8,035 nucleotides of DNA from Syntrophomonadaceae bacterium (GTDB taxonomy: Bacteria; Bacillota; Dethiobacteria; DTU022): contig PUKR01000149.1 of NCBI GenBank assembly GCA_003552365.1, positions 1-8,035 on the forward strand. The letters run 5' to 3'. The position numbers were made by a program, and so were the translations under genes. The notes under the pieces are model-generated. The model made no database searches, had not been told where the DNA came from, and saw only the letters and a program-made list of their open reading frames with translations. Position 1 is the stretch's first letter. Every line of letters begins with the position of its first letter. Below, in pieces: positions 1-5,847 of this stretch.

Positions 1-1137
1 GAAGCCCAGCTATTTGTATTACAACTAAACACTCCCGGTGGCCTGGTGGATGCTACTCTTAAGATGAACGAGTTGTTTTTAAACGCAGAGATACCGGTTG
101 CTGTTTTAGTTGCTCCTTCCGGGGCCATTGCCGGTTCAGCCGGAGCTTTTATTCTGCTTTCATCGGATATTGCCGCCATGGCTCCGGGCACTTCAGTTGG
201 AGCGGCACAGCCTGTAGCCATTTCGCCGGAAGGCACCCAGGAGACTGATGAGAAAACCACCCAGTTTTACGCAGCCCACTTACGCAGTATGGCCAGGGAA
301 ACCGGGCGCCCGGAAGATTTGGCCGAAAAATTTGTTACCGAAAACTTAACCCTTGATGCCCGCGAGGCCTATGAAGAAAGAATGATAGAGTATTTAGCCT
401 ATAATCTTCCGGACCTCCTGGAACAGCTGGACGGGACTGAAATTGAAAAAATGGGTGTTACCTACGAATTAAACACAGAAGGTGCTGAGATAATCCAGGA
501 CGATATGAGCCTCAGTGAAAGACTGCAAAACTGGGTCAGCGATCCCCAGATTGCGTTTCTGCTGTTAACGATTGGATTCATTGGTATATACATGGGCTTG
601 AGCGCCCCGGGCACTCTTGTTCCCGAAGTTGGGGGAGCAATTCTTCTCATACTCGGGATTTACGGGTTGGGCTTGTTTGATACCAGTACTGCCGGTATAG
701 TGTTGATTTTACTTGGGATCGGATTAATAGCCGCAGAAATATTTACTTCCGGTTTCGGTATTTTAGGTATCGGCGGTGCGGCATCACTTGCTGCCGGGGC
801 TGTTTTGCTGCCAATGGAACCATTAATGGCCCCGGATTGGTACCAAACTTTCCTGATCACCGTTGCCGGCACAGTAATCGGGCTATTGCTGATAATTATT
901 GTGGTGGTGCAAAGAATAGTGCATTCCAGGCGGCAATTCCAGGGGGGCAGCACTTATTTTAACCCCCCTAAAGACGGGGTCGTTACAGAAGAGATCAACC
1001 CTGAAGGGATGGTTAAAGCCAGGGGCGAATTGTGGAGAGCCCGGAGTGAAGATGGCACAACTATCGCTAAGGGAACCGAAGTTGAAGTAGTCCGTGCGGA
1101 AACGCTTAAGCTATGGGTTAGACCCAAAAATAACTAA
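1..1137 (+). CDS. nfeD: NfeD-family membrane-bound serine protease, 5'-truncated
   Basis: This is the C-terminal 378 residues of a long-type NfeD protein, a ClpP-fold serine protease fused to a membrane region and an NfeD beta-barrel. The reading frame is open from base 1, so the true start lies upstream; the GTG at 46 is internal. In fragment numbering, LNTPGG at 9-14 is the oxyanion-type motif of the family. Ser46, in GSAGAF, matches the catalytic serine of the archaeal homologue PH1510, and Lys85, before TTQFYAAHL, matches its catalytic lysine. Both are present, so the protease is probably active. About five hydrophobic segments lie at roughly 183-200, 209-226, 230-246, 250-270 and 282-304. 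A soluble NfeD (OB-like) domain at about 312-375 ends in LKLWVRP. The next gene encodes a slipin, the usual partner; in the characterised archaeal pair the protease cleaves the C-terminal part of the slipin. Family assignment is firm; the substrate in this organism is inferred. Confidence 0.93.
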   Translation, partial: EAQLFVLQLNTPGGLVDATLKMNELFLNAEIPVAVLVAPSGAIAGSAGAFILLSSDIAAMAPGTSVGAAQPVAISPEGTQETDEKTTQFYAAHLRSMARETGRPEDLAEKFVTENLTLDAREAYEERMIEYLAYNLPDLLEQLDGTEIEKMGVTYELNTEGAEIIQDDMSLSERLQNWVSDPQIAFLLLTIGFIGIYMGLSAPGTLVPEVGGAILLILGIYGLGLFDTSTAGIVLILLGIGLIAAEIFTSGFGILGIGGAASLAAGAVLLPMEPLMAPDWYQTFLITVAGTVIGLLLIIIVVVQRIVHSRRQFQGGSTYFNPPKDGVVTEEINPEGMVKARGELWRARSEDGTTIAKGTEVEVVRAETLKLWVRPKNN

Positions 1138-1160
1138 ATTGAAAGCAAGCAAACCTACCG

Positions 1161-1187
1161 TTAACAAGTATTTACGGGTTTTATAGA
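1161..1187 (+). promoter_or_regulatory. possible weak promoter before the slipin gene
   Basis: In the 83-base gap after nfeD, TTAACA (1161-1166) is followed after 15 bases by TATAGA (1182-1187). Both boxes are near the sigma-A consensus, but the spacer is short. The slipin gene may simply be read through from nfeD, so this is a weak candidate for an internal promoter. Confidence 0.25.
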
Positions 1188-1206
1188 AACAGGTACAACA
1201 AAATTT

Positions 1207-1213
1207 GAGGAGG
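1207..1213 (+). promoter_or_regulatory. ribosome binding site that fixes the slipin start
   Basis: GAGGAGG lies seven bases before the ATG at 1221. An in-frame TTG at 1215 begins only one base after this site, which is too close. The ATG at 1221 is therefore the better start. Confidence 0.85.
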
Positions 1214-1220
1214 CTTGATT

Positions 1221-2039
1221 ATGATTTTCGAAATCATTGGTGAAATCGGTTTGGTAGTTCCTATTCTAATTATTATCTTTTTGTTCCTCACGTCGGCGAT
1301 CAAAATCGTCCGGGAATACGAAAGGCTGGTAGTATTCCGTCTGGGCCGGCTGATCGGCGAAAAAGGACCCGGTTTTGTCTTGATCATTCCCGTTGTTGAT
1401 AAGATTGTCCGTGTTTCTTTGCGGATTGTCACCCTCGACGTGCCAAGCCAGGAAGTAATCACCCGCGACAACGTAACAACCAGCGTTAACGCAGTAGTTT
1501 ATTACCGGGTAGTCGATCCTAACAATGCTGTAAACAATGTTGAAGATTTCCGCATGGCTACGGCACAGCTATCGCAAACTACCCTGCGCAGTGTTGCCGG
1601 ACAGGCTGATCTCGATGAACTGCTATCAGAACGAGATAAGCTTAACGCCAAGATCCAGAGTATTCTTGATGAAGCTACCGACCCCTGGGGAATCAAGGTT
1701 ACCGCTGTGGAAATTAAAGATGTAGTTATCCCTGAAGCACTGCAAAAGGCCATTTCCAGGCAGGCTACAGCTGAAAGGGAAAGGCGAGCTGTCATCGTCC
1801 AGGCTGACGGGGAAAGAGAGGCTGCGGGCAGAATTGCCGAGGCAGCAAAAACTTTGAGCGGCCAGGAAGGCAGTTTTTATGTTCGTTTGCTGCGGACTTT
1901 GCCTGAAATAGCCTCTCAACAGGGCAACATGATTGCCTTTCCGCTGCCAATTGAATTAAGACACCTCCTGCCGGACCCGGCAGCAATAGCAAAAACAATG
2001 CAGGAGAAAGCTGAACAAGACAAAGAAAATGAGCAGTAA
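1221..2039 (+). CDS. slipin / stomatin-like SPFH (band 7) protein
   Basis: A 272-residue membrane-anchored SPFH-domain protein of the slipin type. The N-terminus has one hydrophobic hairpin-like anchor (about residues 5-25). The SPFH core starts near VREYERLVVFRLGR and runs through GPGFVLIIPVVDK and the segment with LDVPSQEVITRDNV, all typical of bacterial slipins. The segment QATAERERRA near residue 185 and the alanine- and glutamate-rich stretch after it form the oligomerising coiled coil. The hydrophobic C-terminal part (MIAFPLPIEL) corresponds to the region cut by NfeD proteases in characterised pairs. Slipins form rings or scaffolds that organise membrane microdomains. The gene follows nfeD by 83 bases in the usual order. 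The last codons and stop lie in a hairpin arm (2030-2062). The family call is firm; the exact cellular role is inferred. Confidence 0.94.
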   Translation: MIFEIIGEIGLVVPILIIIFLFLTSAIKIVREYERLVVFRLGRLIGEKGPGFVLIIPVVDKIVRVSLRIVTLDVPSQEVITRDNVTTSVNAVVYYRVVDPNNAVNNVEDFRMATAQLSQTTLRSVAGQADLDELLSERDKLNAKIQSILDEATDPWGIKVTAVEIKDVVIPEALQKAISRQATAERERRAVIVQADGEREAAGRIAEAAKTLSGQEGSFYVRLLRTLPEIASQQGNMIAFPLPIELRHLLPDPAAIAKTMQEKAEQDKENEQ

Positions 2040-2062
2040 TTTAAGAAAACCATTACTGCTCA
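2030..2062 (+). other. 11-bp hairpin across the slipin stop codon
   Basis: TGAGCAGTAAT (2030-2040) is exactly complementary to ATTACTGCTCA (2052-2062), with an 11-base loop. The slipin TAA (2037-2039) lies in the left arm. No T-run follows, so this is not a standard intrinsic terminator. It could affect termination, mRNA stability or translation of the kinase gene that begins about 25 bases later. Confidence 0.6.
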
Positions 2063-2067
2063 GCCGA
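2052..2067 (+). repeat. 16-base direct repeat, copy 1
   Basis: The sequence ATTACTGCTCAGCCGA here recurs exactly at 3179-3194. This copy forms the right arm of the hairpin at 2030-2062 and lies just before the lipid kinase gene. Confidence 0.7.
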
Positions 2068-2087
2068 CAGAAAAACTTATAAACCTG

Positions 2088-3056
2088 GTGGCGAGGCTTA
2101 TAATTAAAATTCCACAACGTACTGCATTTGTGATTAACCCTGTCGCCGGAAGCGGTAAAGCAGGACGGATCTGGCTTAAAATTGAATCTGCACTAAAAAA
2201 AAGCGGGCAGCAATACCGGGCTTATTTCACCGAAAAAGCAGGTGGAGGAACCGGGCTTGCTGCCCATGCTGTCAGCGAAGGGGCAGAACTAATCGTTGCC
2301 GTGGGCGGTGACGGCACATTAAGAGAAGTTGTAAATGGGTTGGACTTAAGCAGAACTATTCTCGGGGTAATCCCTGCGGGAACCGGTAACGGTTTTGTGC
2401 GTTCCTGCGGTATTCCCCTTCACTGGAGCAGGGCTCTGAAAGGGCTCTCCACCTGGAAGCCGCAGCCTGTTGACTTAGGCCTGATCAGCGATGACTACTT
2501 TTTAAATGTTGTCGGGTTTGGCTTTGATGCAGCAGTAGCAGCTGCGGCCAATACAAAATACGACCGTTTCAACGGTTATTTCCCTTACCTGCTCGCCTTT
2601 ATCGACCAGCTGGCAGAACTAAAGCGTTTCTATTGTAAGGCAAGGTGTGACAACTTATATTTTGAAGACAGGCACACTGTTGTAGCCCTGGTTGCCAACG
2701 GCTCTTTTTACGGGGGCAAGCTTTGTATCGCACCCCGGGCTTCAATTGACGATGGGCACCTGGATCTGCTTTTATTCAGAAGACGCAGCATTCCTGAACT
2801 GTTCAACCTGGGATTCCGGGTCATTTTCAGGCAGCACTATAAAAGTGGCGCCGTGCTGGAACAAAGAGGGCGCAAAATATATTTAGAGGTTCCACAGGAT
2901 ATCCCGGCTCATATAGACGGTGATATTGTAAATATTTCTTCTGCGGAAATTAAAATCAGGCCCTCCGCTTTGCGGATCCTGGCCCCGGAAAGGTTAGCCA
3001 GGACACCCCTGCCAAAGGTAGAGCCGGCCGGTTGCACTTTTCACACAGGGCTATAA
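2088..3056 (+). CDS. YegS/BmrU-like lipid kinase (diacylglycerol kinase family)
   Basis: A soluble or peripheral membrane kinase of 322 residues that probably phosphorylates diacylglycerol or a related lipid with ATP. The DAGK catalytic domain shows NPVAGSGK (17-24), the nucleotide-binding GGDGT (73-77) and PAGTGNGF (96-103). The second domain carries GFGFDAAVA (143-151), DDGHLDL (221-227) and HIDGD (275-279), the usual YegS/DgkB landmarks. The last 20 or so residues extend past the family core. The start is uncertain: GTG at 2088 has no clear ribosome binding site. GCGAGG (2091-2096) would better suit an unusual ATT start at 2103, which would give a protein beginning KIPQRTAF. The frame matches the slipin frame with no stop between 2040 and 2088. 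Lipid specificity cannot be read from the sequence. It is probably part of the nfeD-slipin cluster. Confidence 0.9.
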   Translation: MARLIIKIPQRTAFVINPVAGSGKAGRIWLKIESALKKSGQQYRAYFTEKAGGGTGLAAHAVSEGAELIVAVGGDGTLREVVNGLDLSRTILGVIPAGTGNGFVRSCGIPLHWSRALKGLSTWKPQPVDLGLISDDYFLNVVGFGFDAAVAAAANTKYDRFNGYFPYLLAFIDQLAELKRFYCKARCDNLYFEDRHTVVALVANGSFYGGKLCIAPRASIDDGHLDLLLFRRRSIPELFNLGFRVIFRQHYKSGAVLEQRGRKIYLEVPQDIPAHIDGDIVNISSAEIKIRPSALRILAPERLARTPLPKVEPAGCTFHTGL

Positions 3057-3230
3057 TTATTACAGCTTAAAACTGGTTCAAACTTCTCCTGCCGGTTAAT
3101 AATTATTCCTATTTCCTCTGCAGCAGGAACTATCAATTAACTGAAGAAATTAATTACCAGGTTAAAATAACCATGATAATTACTGCTCAGCCGAGTATAT
3201 TAAAAATACTTTCAAGAAGCTGGTGCATAA
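3057..3230 (+). promoter_or_regulatory. AT-rich gap before the sensor kinase, with an imperfect dyad
   Basis: No gene is visible in these 174 bases. At 3151-3182 there is a nested dyad: TAATTA (3151-3156), GGTTA (3160-3164), a 3-base centre, TAACC (3168-3172) and TAATTA (3177-3182). It runs into copy 2 of the 16-base repeat. This could be an operator or an RNA hairpin. A further short dyad, AGTAT/ATACT, lies near 3194-3210. I found no convincing promoter with correct spacing. Confidence 0.4.
3179..3194 (+). repeat. 16-base direct repeat, copy 2
   Basis: Exact copy of 2052-2067, located 36 bases before the start of the sensor kinase gene. Unlike copy 1 it has no full complementary arm close by. 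Confidence 0.7.
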
Positions 3231-5339
3231 ATGGGCTACGAGAGAGAAATAAAGCATAACTCTACCCGGAACTCAGGTGGCATAAACCTGGAAGAACTAA
3301 TTGATATCACGCGGCTCCAGGCCTTGATGGATGATTTTCATGCCCTTACCGGCTTGCCGGCAACCATAGTAGATTTAAACGGTAAAATATTGGCAGCGGT
3401 AGGCTGGCAGGAAATCTGCTCAAAATTTCACCGGGCCCACCCGGAAAGCGCAAAAAATTGCCTGGAAAGCGACCTGCAGCTGACTAAAGATATCACCCCG
3501 GGAGAATTTAAAGTTTACCGGTGCAAAAATAAAATGTGGGACATTGCAACCCCAATAGTTGTAGATCAAAACTACCTGGGCAATATATACATGGGCCAGC
3601 TTTTTTTCGAAGACGAGGCTATTGATTACGAGGTTTTTAAGGACCAGGCCATGGCTTACAATTTTAACGAAGATGAGTATATTGCCGCATTAAAAAAAGT
3701 GCCCCATTTCACGAAAGAAAAAGTAATGCAGGGCATGCAGTTTTGCGTTAACCTTGCTTTCCTAATTTCTACTCAAGGCTACAGCAACGTAAAATTAAAG
3801 AAATCTCTGGGAGACCTTGAAAAAGTTAAGTACGAACTAAACACCGAACGGGACAAATTAAGCTCCGCTTTGAACTTCCAGAAGGAAATGATGTATACCG
3901 CTGCTATTTGGATCAATACCCTTGATTATCAAGGGAATGTCACTTTCTGGAACAGGGCTGCCGAAAATATCAGCGGCTATCATCATAGCGAGGTCCTTGG
4001 CCACGATCAAGTCTGGGAGTGGTTATACCCTGATCCCGATTACCGGGGCAAAGTCATGGAAAAAGCCATGTATATTTTAGAGAAACAGGAGCGGGTCGAC
4101 AACTACGAAACTGTTATAAAAACCAAAAACGGTGACGAACGGATTATTTGCTGGTATTCCAACTGCGTTCTAAAAAACGGTGAAGTTCAGGGCAGTATCG
4201 CTTTAGGTATCGACAATACCGAGCTTAAAAAGGCTGAAATTAACATAATCGAAAATGAAAAACGTTTTCACCGGATGTTAAAGGTAATCCCCGACATGGT
4301 TTCAATCCAAGACCCGGAAATGAATATTATTTATAGTAACTGGAATGGCTTTGGCGCTGTTTCTCCGGAAAAACAAGTGCTCAACACCAAATGCTACAAA
4401 ACGTACCGCGATTATGAGCAAATCTGCCCTGATTGCCGGGCAGTTGGGGTTCTAAAAACAAAAAAACCATTCCAGGCCGAATACGAAATCAGCAACAACT
4501 ACTGGATAGATTTAAGAGTTATTCCTTTGTTGGACGAAAACGGTGAGGTTGAGTATTTTATCGAATGGGTTAGAGATATCAGCAAGTTAAAAGAAATAGA
4601 AGAACAACTGAAAAGGTTAAATGTCGATTTGGAAAAAAAAGTGGAAGAGCGGACCAGGGAACTGGAAAATGTCAATAAAGAACTCGATGCATTTACTTAT
4701 TCCGTATCGCATGACCTCCGTGCTCCCCTGCGGCGAATTGAGGGCTTCAGCCGTATTGTCCTGGATGAATACAGCGAAATATTAGACCAAAAAGGAAAAG
4801 ACTACCTTAAAAGGATCTGCCTGTCCACTGATAATATGAAAGAATTGATTGAAGATCTATTGAAATTATCCCGGGTTAGCAGGCAAGAACTAAACTTAGA
4901 ACCCGTAGAACTCAGTGTTTTGATTTCAATTAAATGCAAGACTTTGCAGGAAAGAGACCCTGAACGTTCAGTTGATTTTAAAATATCTCCGGAACAGGTA
5001 GTGGAAGGAGATACCGCTCTGTTAAAAATTGCAATCGAAAACCTGCTTGAAAATGCCTGGAAATATACTGCTGGAGCAGAAAACCCAAAAATTGAATTTA
5101 GTTATATAAAGCAAGAAGAACAGAAAATATTTTTTATTACCGACAATGGGGCCGGTTTCAACATGAAATATGCCGACAAGCTGTTCGCCCCTTTTCAACG
5201 CCTGCACTCTGAAACAGAATATTCCGGAAGCGGCATCGGCTTAAGTATAGTTGCCAGGATTATTAACCGTCACGGCGGCGAGATTTGGGCTGAAAGCGAG
5301 GAAGGCAGGGGAAGCACTTTTTATTTCACCCTCCCCTAA
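3231..5339 (+). CDS. PocR-PAS-PAS sensor histidine kinase
   Basis: A 702-residue histidine kinase with no clear transmembrane segment, so probably cytoplasmic. Residues about 20-185 form a PocR-type sensory domain: ITRLQALMDDFHALTGLPATI, then the family cysteines Cys63, Cys77 and Cys98 (YRCKNKMWDIATPI). PocR domains are thought to bind small organic ligands. A coiled coil (about 187-215) leads to a first PAS domain (about 218-335, with VTFWNRAAENISGY) and a second (about 345-452) that contains Cys388, Cys399 and Cys402. A second coiled coil (455-485) joins the HisKA domain, with the phosphoacceptor His494 in SVSHDLRAPLR. The ATPase domain has the N box with Asn608, DNGAGF (638-643) and GSGIGLSI (666-673), so it should be active. 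There is no receiver domain and no response regulator gene in the window. The start is ATG 3231; the ribosome binding site is poor, but the PocR fold begins soon after it and the next ATG would cut into the domain. The ligand and partner are unknown. Confidence 0.93.
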   Translation: MGYEREIKHNSTRNSGGINLEELIDITRLQALMDDFHALTGLPATIVDLNGKILAAVGWQEICSKFHRAHPESAKNCLESDLQLTKDITPGEFKVYRCKNKMWDIATPIVVDQNYLGNIYMGQLFFEDEAIDYEVFKDQAMAYNFNEDEYIAALKKVPHFTKEKVMQGMQFCVNLAFLISTQGYSNVKLKKSLGDLEKVKYELNTERDKLSSALNFQKEMMYTAAIWINTLDYQGNVTFWNRAAENISGYHHSEVLGHDQVWEWLYPDPDYRGKVMEKAMYILEKQERVDNYETVIKTKNGDERIICWYSNCVLKNGEVQGSIALGIDNTELKKAEINIIENEKRFHRMLKVIPDMVSIQDPEMNIIYSNWNGFGAVSPEKQVLNTKCYKTYRDYEQICPDCRAVGVLKTKKPFQAEYEISNNYWIDLRVIPLLDENGEVEYFIEWVRDISKLKEIEEQLKRLNVDLEKKVEERTRELENVNKELDAFTYSVSHDLRAPLRRIEGFSRIVLDEYSEILDQKGKDYLKRICLSTDNMKELIEDLLKLSRVSRQELNLEPVELSVLISIKCKTLQERDPERSVDFKISPEQVVEGDTALLKIAIENLLENAWKYTAGAENPKIEFSYIKQEEQKIFFITDNGAGFNMKYADKLFAPFQRLHSETEYSGSGIGLSIVARIINRHGGEIWAESEEGRGSTFYFTLP

Positions 5340-5355
5340 ACTGGACGAGCCAGTT
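5339..5355 (+). other. small hairpin right after the sensor kinase stop
   Basis: AACTGG (5339-5344) pairs with CCAGTT (5350-5355) around a five-base loop. It overlaps the last base of the stop codon. An A-run, not a T-run, follows, so it is at best a weak 3'-end signal. Confidence 0.3.
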
Positions 5356-5446
5356 CCATAAAAAATGATTTTCAAAATGGGCTCTACTAAGTTCAGTGTG
5401 CACCGGCATATCCGGGATCATTAATAATGTCTTGCCAGATTTGCGC

Positions 5447-5475
5447 AGCATTTTAGGGTAAGGACCTAAAATGCT
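5447..5475 (+). other. 11-bp perfect hairpin between the kinase and the tRNA gene
   Basis: AGCATTTTAGG (5447-5457) is exactly complementary to CCTAAAATGCT (5465-5475), with a seven-base loop. No T-run follows on either strand, so it is not a typical terminator. The loop holds AAGGA (5460-5464) and the right arm holds an ATG (5471) that opens a 22-codon frame ending at 5539. That frame overlaps the tRNA promoter and is not called as a gene. Confidence 0.55.
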
Positions 5476-5495
5476 TGAAAAATTGGATCTGCCTA

Positions 5496-5524
5496 TTGAT
5501 AACCGGGCCAAGAATCGTTATAAT
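5496..5524 (+). promoter_or_regulatory. sigma-A-type promoter of the tRNA-Leu gene
   Basis: TTGATA (5496-5501) and a perfect TATAAT (5519-5524) are separated by 17 bases. Transcription would start near 5531, about a dozen bases before the mature tRNA 5' end. Both boxes and the spacing fit the housekeeping consensus. Confidence 0.85.
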
Positions 5525-5543
5525 AACATAGCAGAATAAATGA

Positions 5544-5630
5544 GCGAGCGTGGCGGAATGGCAGACGCGCTAGGTTCAGGACCTAGTGGGCTTTAAGCCC
5601 GTGGAGGTTCAAGTCCTCTCGCTCGCACCA
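5544..5630 (+). tRNA. tRNA-Leu, anticodon CAG
   Basis: An 87-base class II tRNA that reads CUG. The acceptor stem pairs GCGAGCG (5544-5550) with CGCTCGC (5620-5626), followed by discriminator A5627 and an encoded CCA (5628-5630). The anticodon stem is CTAGG/CCTAG around TTCAGGA, which puts the anticodon CAG at 5577-5579. The long variable arm (GGGC/GCCC at 5588-5600) is expected for leucine. The T arm is GGAGG, loop TTCAAGT, CCTCT. It has its own promoter upstream and a hairpin terminator just downstream, so it is a single-gene unit. Confidence 0.97.
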
Positions 5631-5633
5631 ACA

Positions 5634-5679
5634 AACAAGGGGCTTTCAGGCTTTTGACAATCACTGGAAGCCCCTGTTT
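5634..5679 (+). terminator. hairpin terminator after tRNA-Leu
   Basis: GGGGCTTTCAG (5639-5649) pairs with CTGGAAGCCCC (5664-5674) around a 14-base loop, with one T-G wobble. AACA/TGTT (5634-5637 and 5675-5678) extend the stem past a one-base bulge. The 3' T-run is short (GTTT), so stopping on the + strand may be incomplete. On the - strand the stem is followed by a longer T-rich stretch, so it could work both ways. Confidence 0.65.
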
Positions 5680-5682
5680 AAT
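5654..5682 (+). promoter_or_regulatory. probable promoter of the thiolase-argF pair, inside the tRNA terminator
   Basis: A perfect TTGACA (5654-5659) lies in the loop of the tRNA terminator. After 17 bases comes TTTAAT (5677-5682), five of six bases matching the -10 consensus. Transcription would start near 5689, giving a leader of about 160 bases. It is the best promoter-like pair between the tRNA and the thiolase gene. Confidence 0.6.
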
Positions 5683-5685
5683 GGA

Positions 5686-5701
5686 AACATGATGCCATGT
5701 T
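5686..5701 (+). promoter_or_regulatory. palindrome at the predicted start point, possible operator
   Basis: AACATG (5686-5691) and CATGTT (5696-5701) form a perfect six-base inverted repeat with a four-base centre. It covers the start point predicted from the promoter at 5654-5682, a common place for a repressor site. The regulator is unknown. It would also form a hairpin at the 5' end of the mRNA. Confidence 0.35.
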
Positions 5702-5847
5702 GACACCAATTTTTTGGGATACTGCAGGGAATAAATAACAACTATAGAATATATATATCGAAAGTGTAATTGCAAATATTCATTTAAGTGGCTATTAGAA
5801 AAGCCCGATAGCACACCATAATAATATTTAAACAGGAGGTTTCACTA

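Noticed and set aside
3032..3057. TTGCAC followed by a perfect TATAAT at the end of the lipid kinase gene
   Set aside because: The spacer is only 14 bases, too short for a normal sigma-A promoter, and the -10 box overlaps the stop codon in AT-rich DNA.
3053..3106. Ten-base inverted repeat ATAATTATTA / TAATAATTAT
   Set aside because: It consists only of A and T with a 34-base loop, so chance is the simplest explanation.
5326..5511. - strand frame of 61 codons after the sensor kinase
   Set aside because: It overlaps the kinase end, has no ribosome binding site, and shows no recognisable domain.
5700..5705. Second TTGACA before the thiolase gene
   Set aside because: No acceptable -10 box occurs 16 to 18 bases downstream. 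The pair at 5654-5682 fits better.
5593..5814. - strand frame of 73 codons ending in RARGLEPPRA
   Set aside because: Its C-terminus is the antisense of the tRNA-Leu gene. This ending is a well-known false protein produced by translating across leucine or serine tRNA genes.
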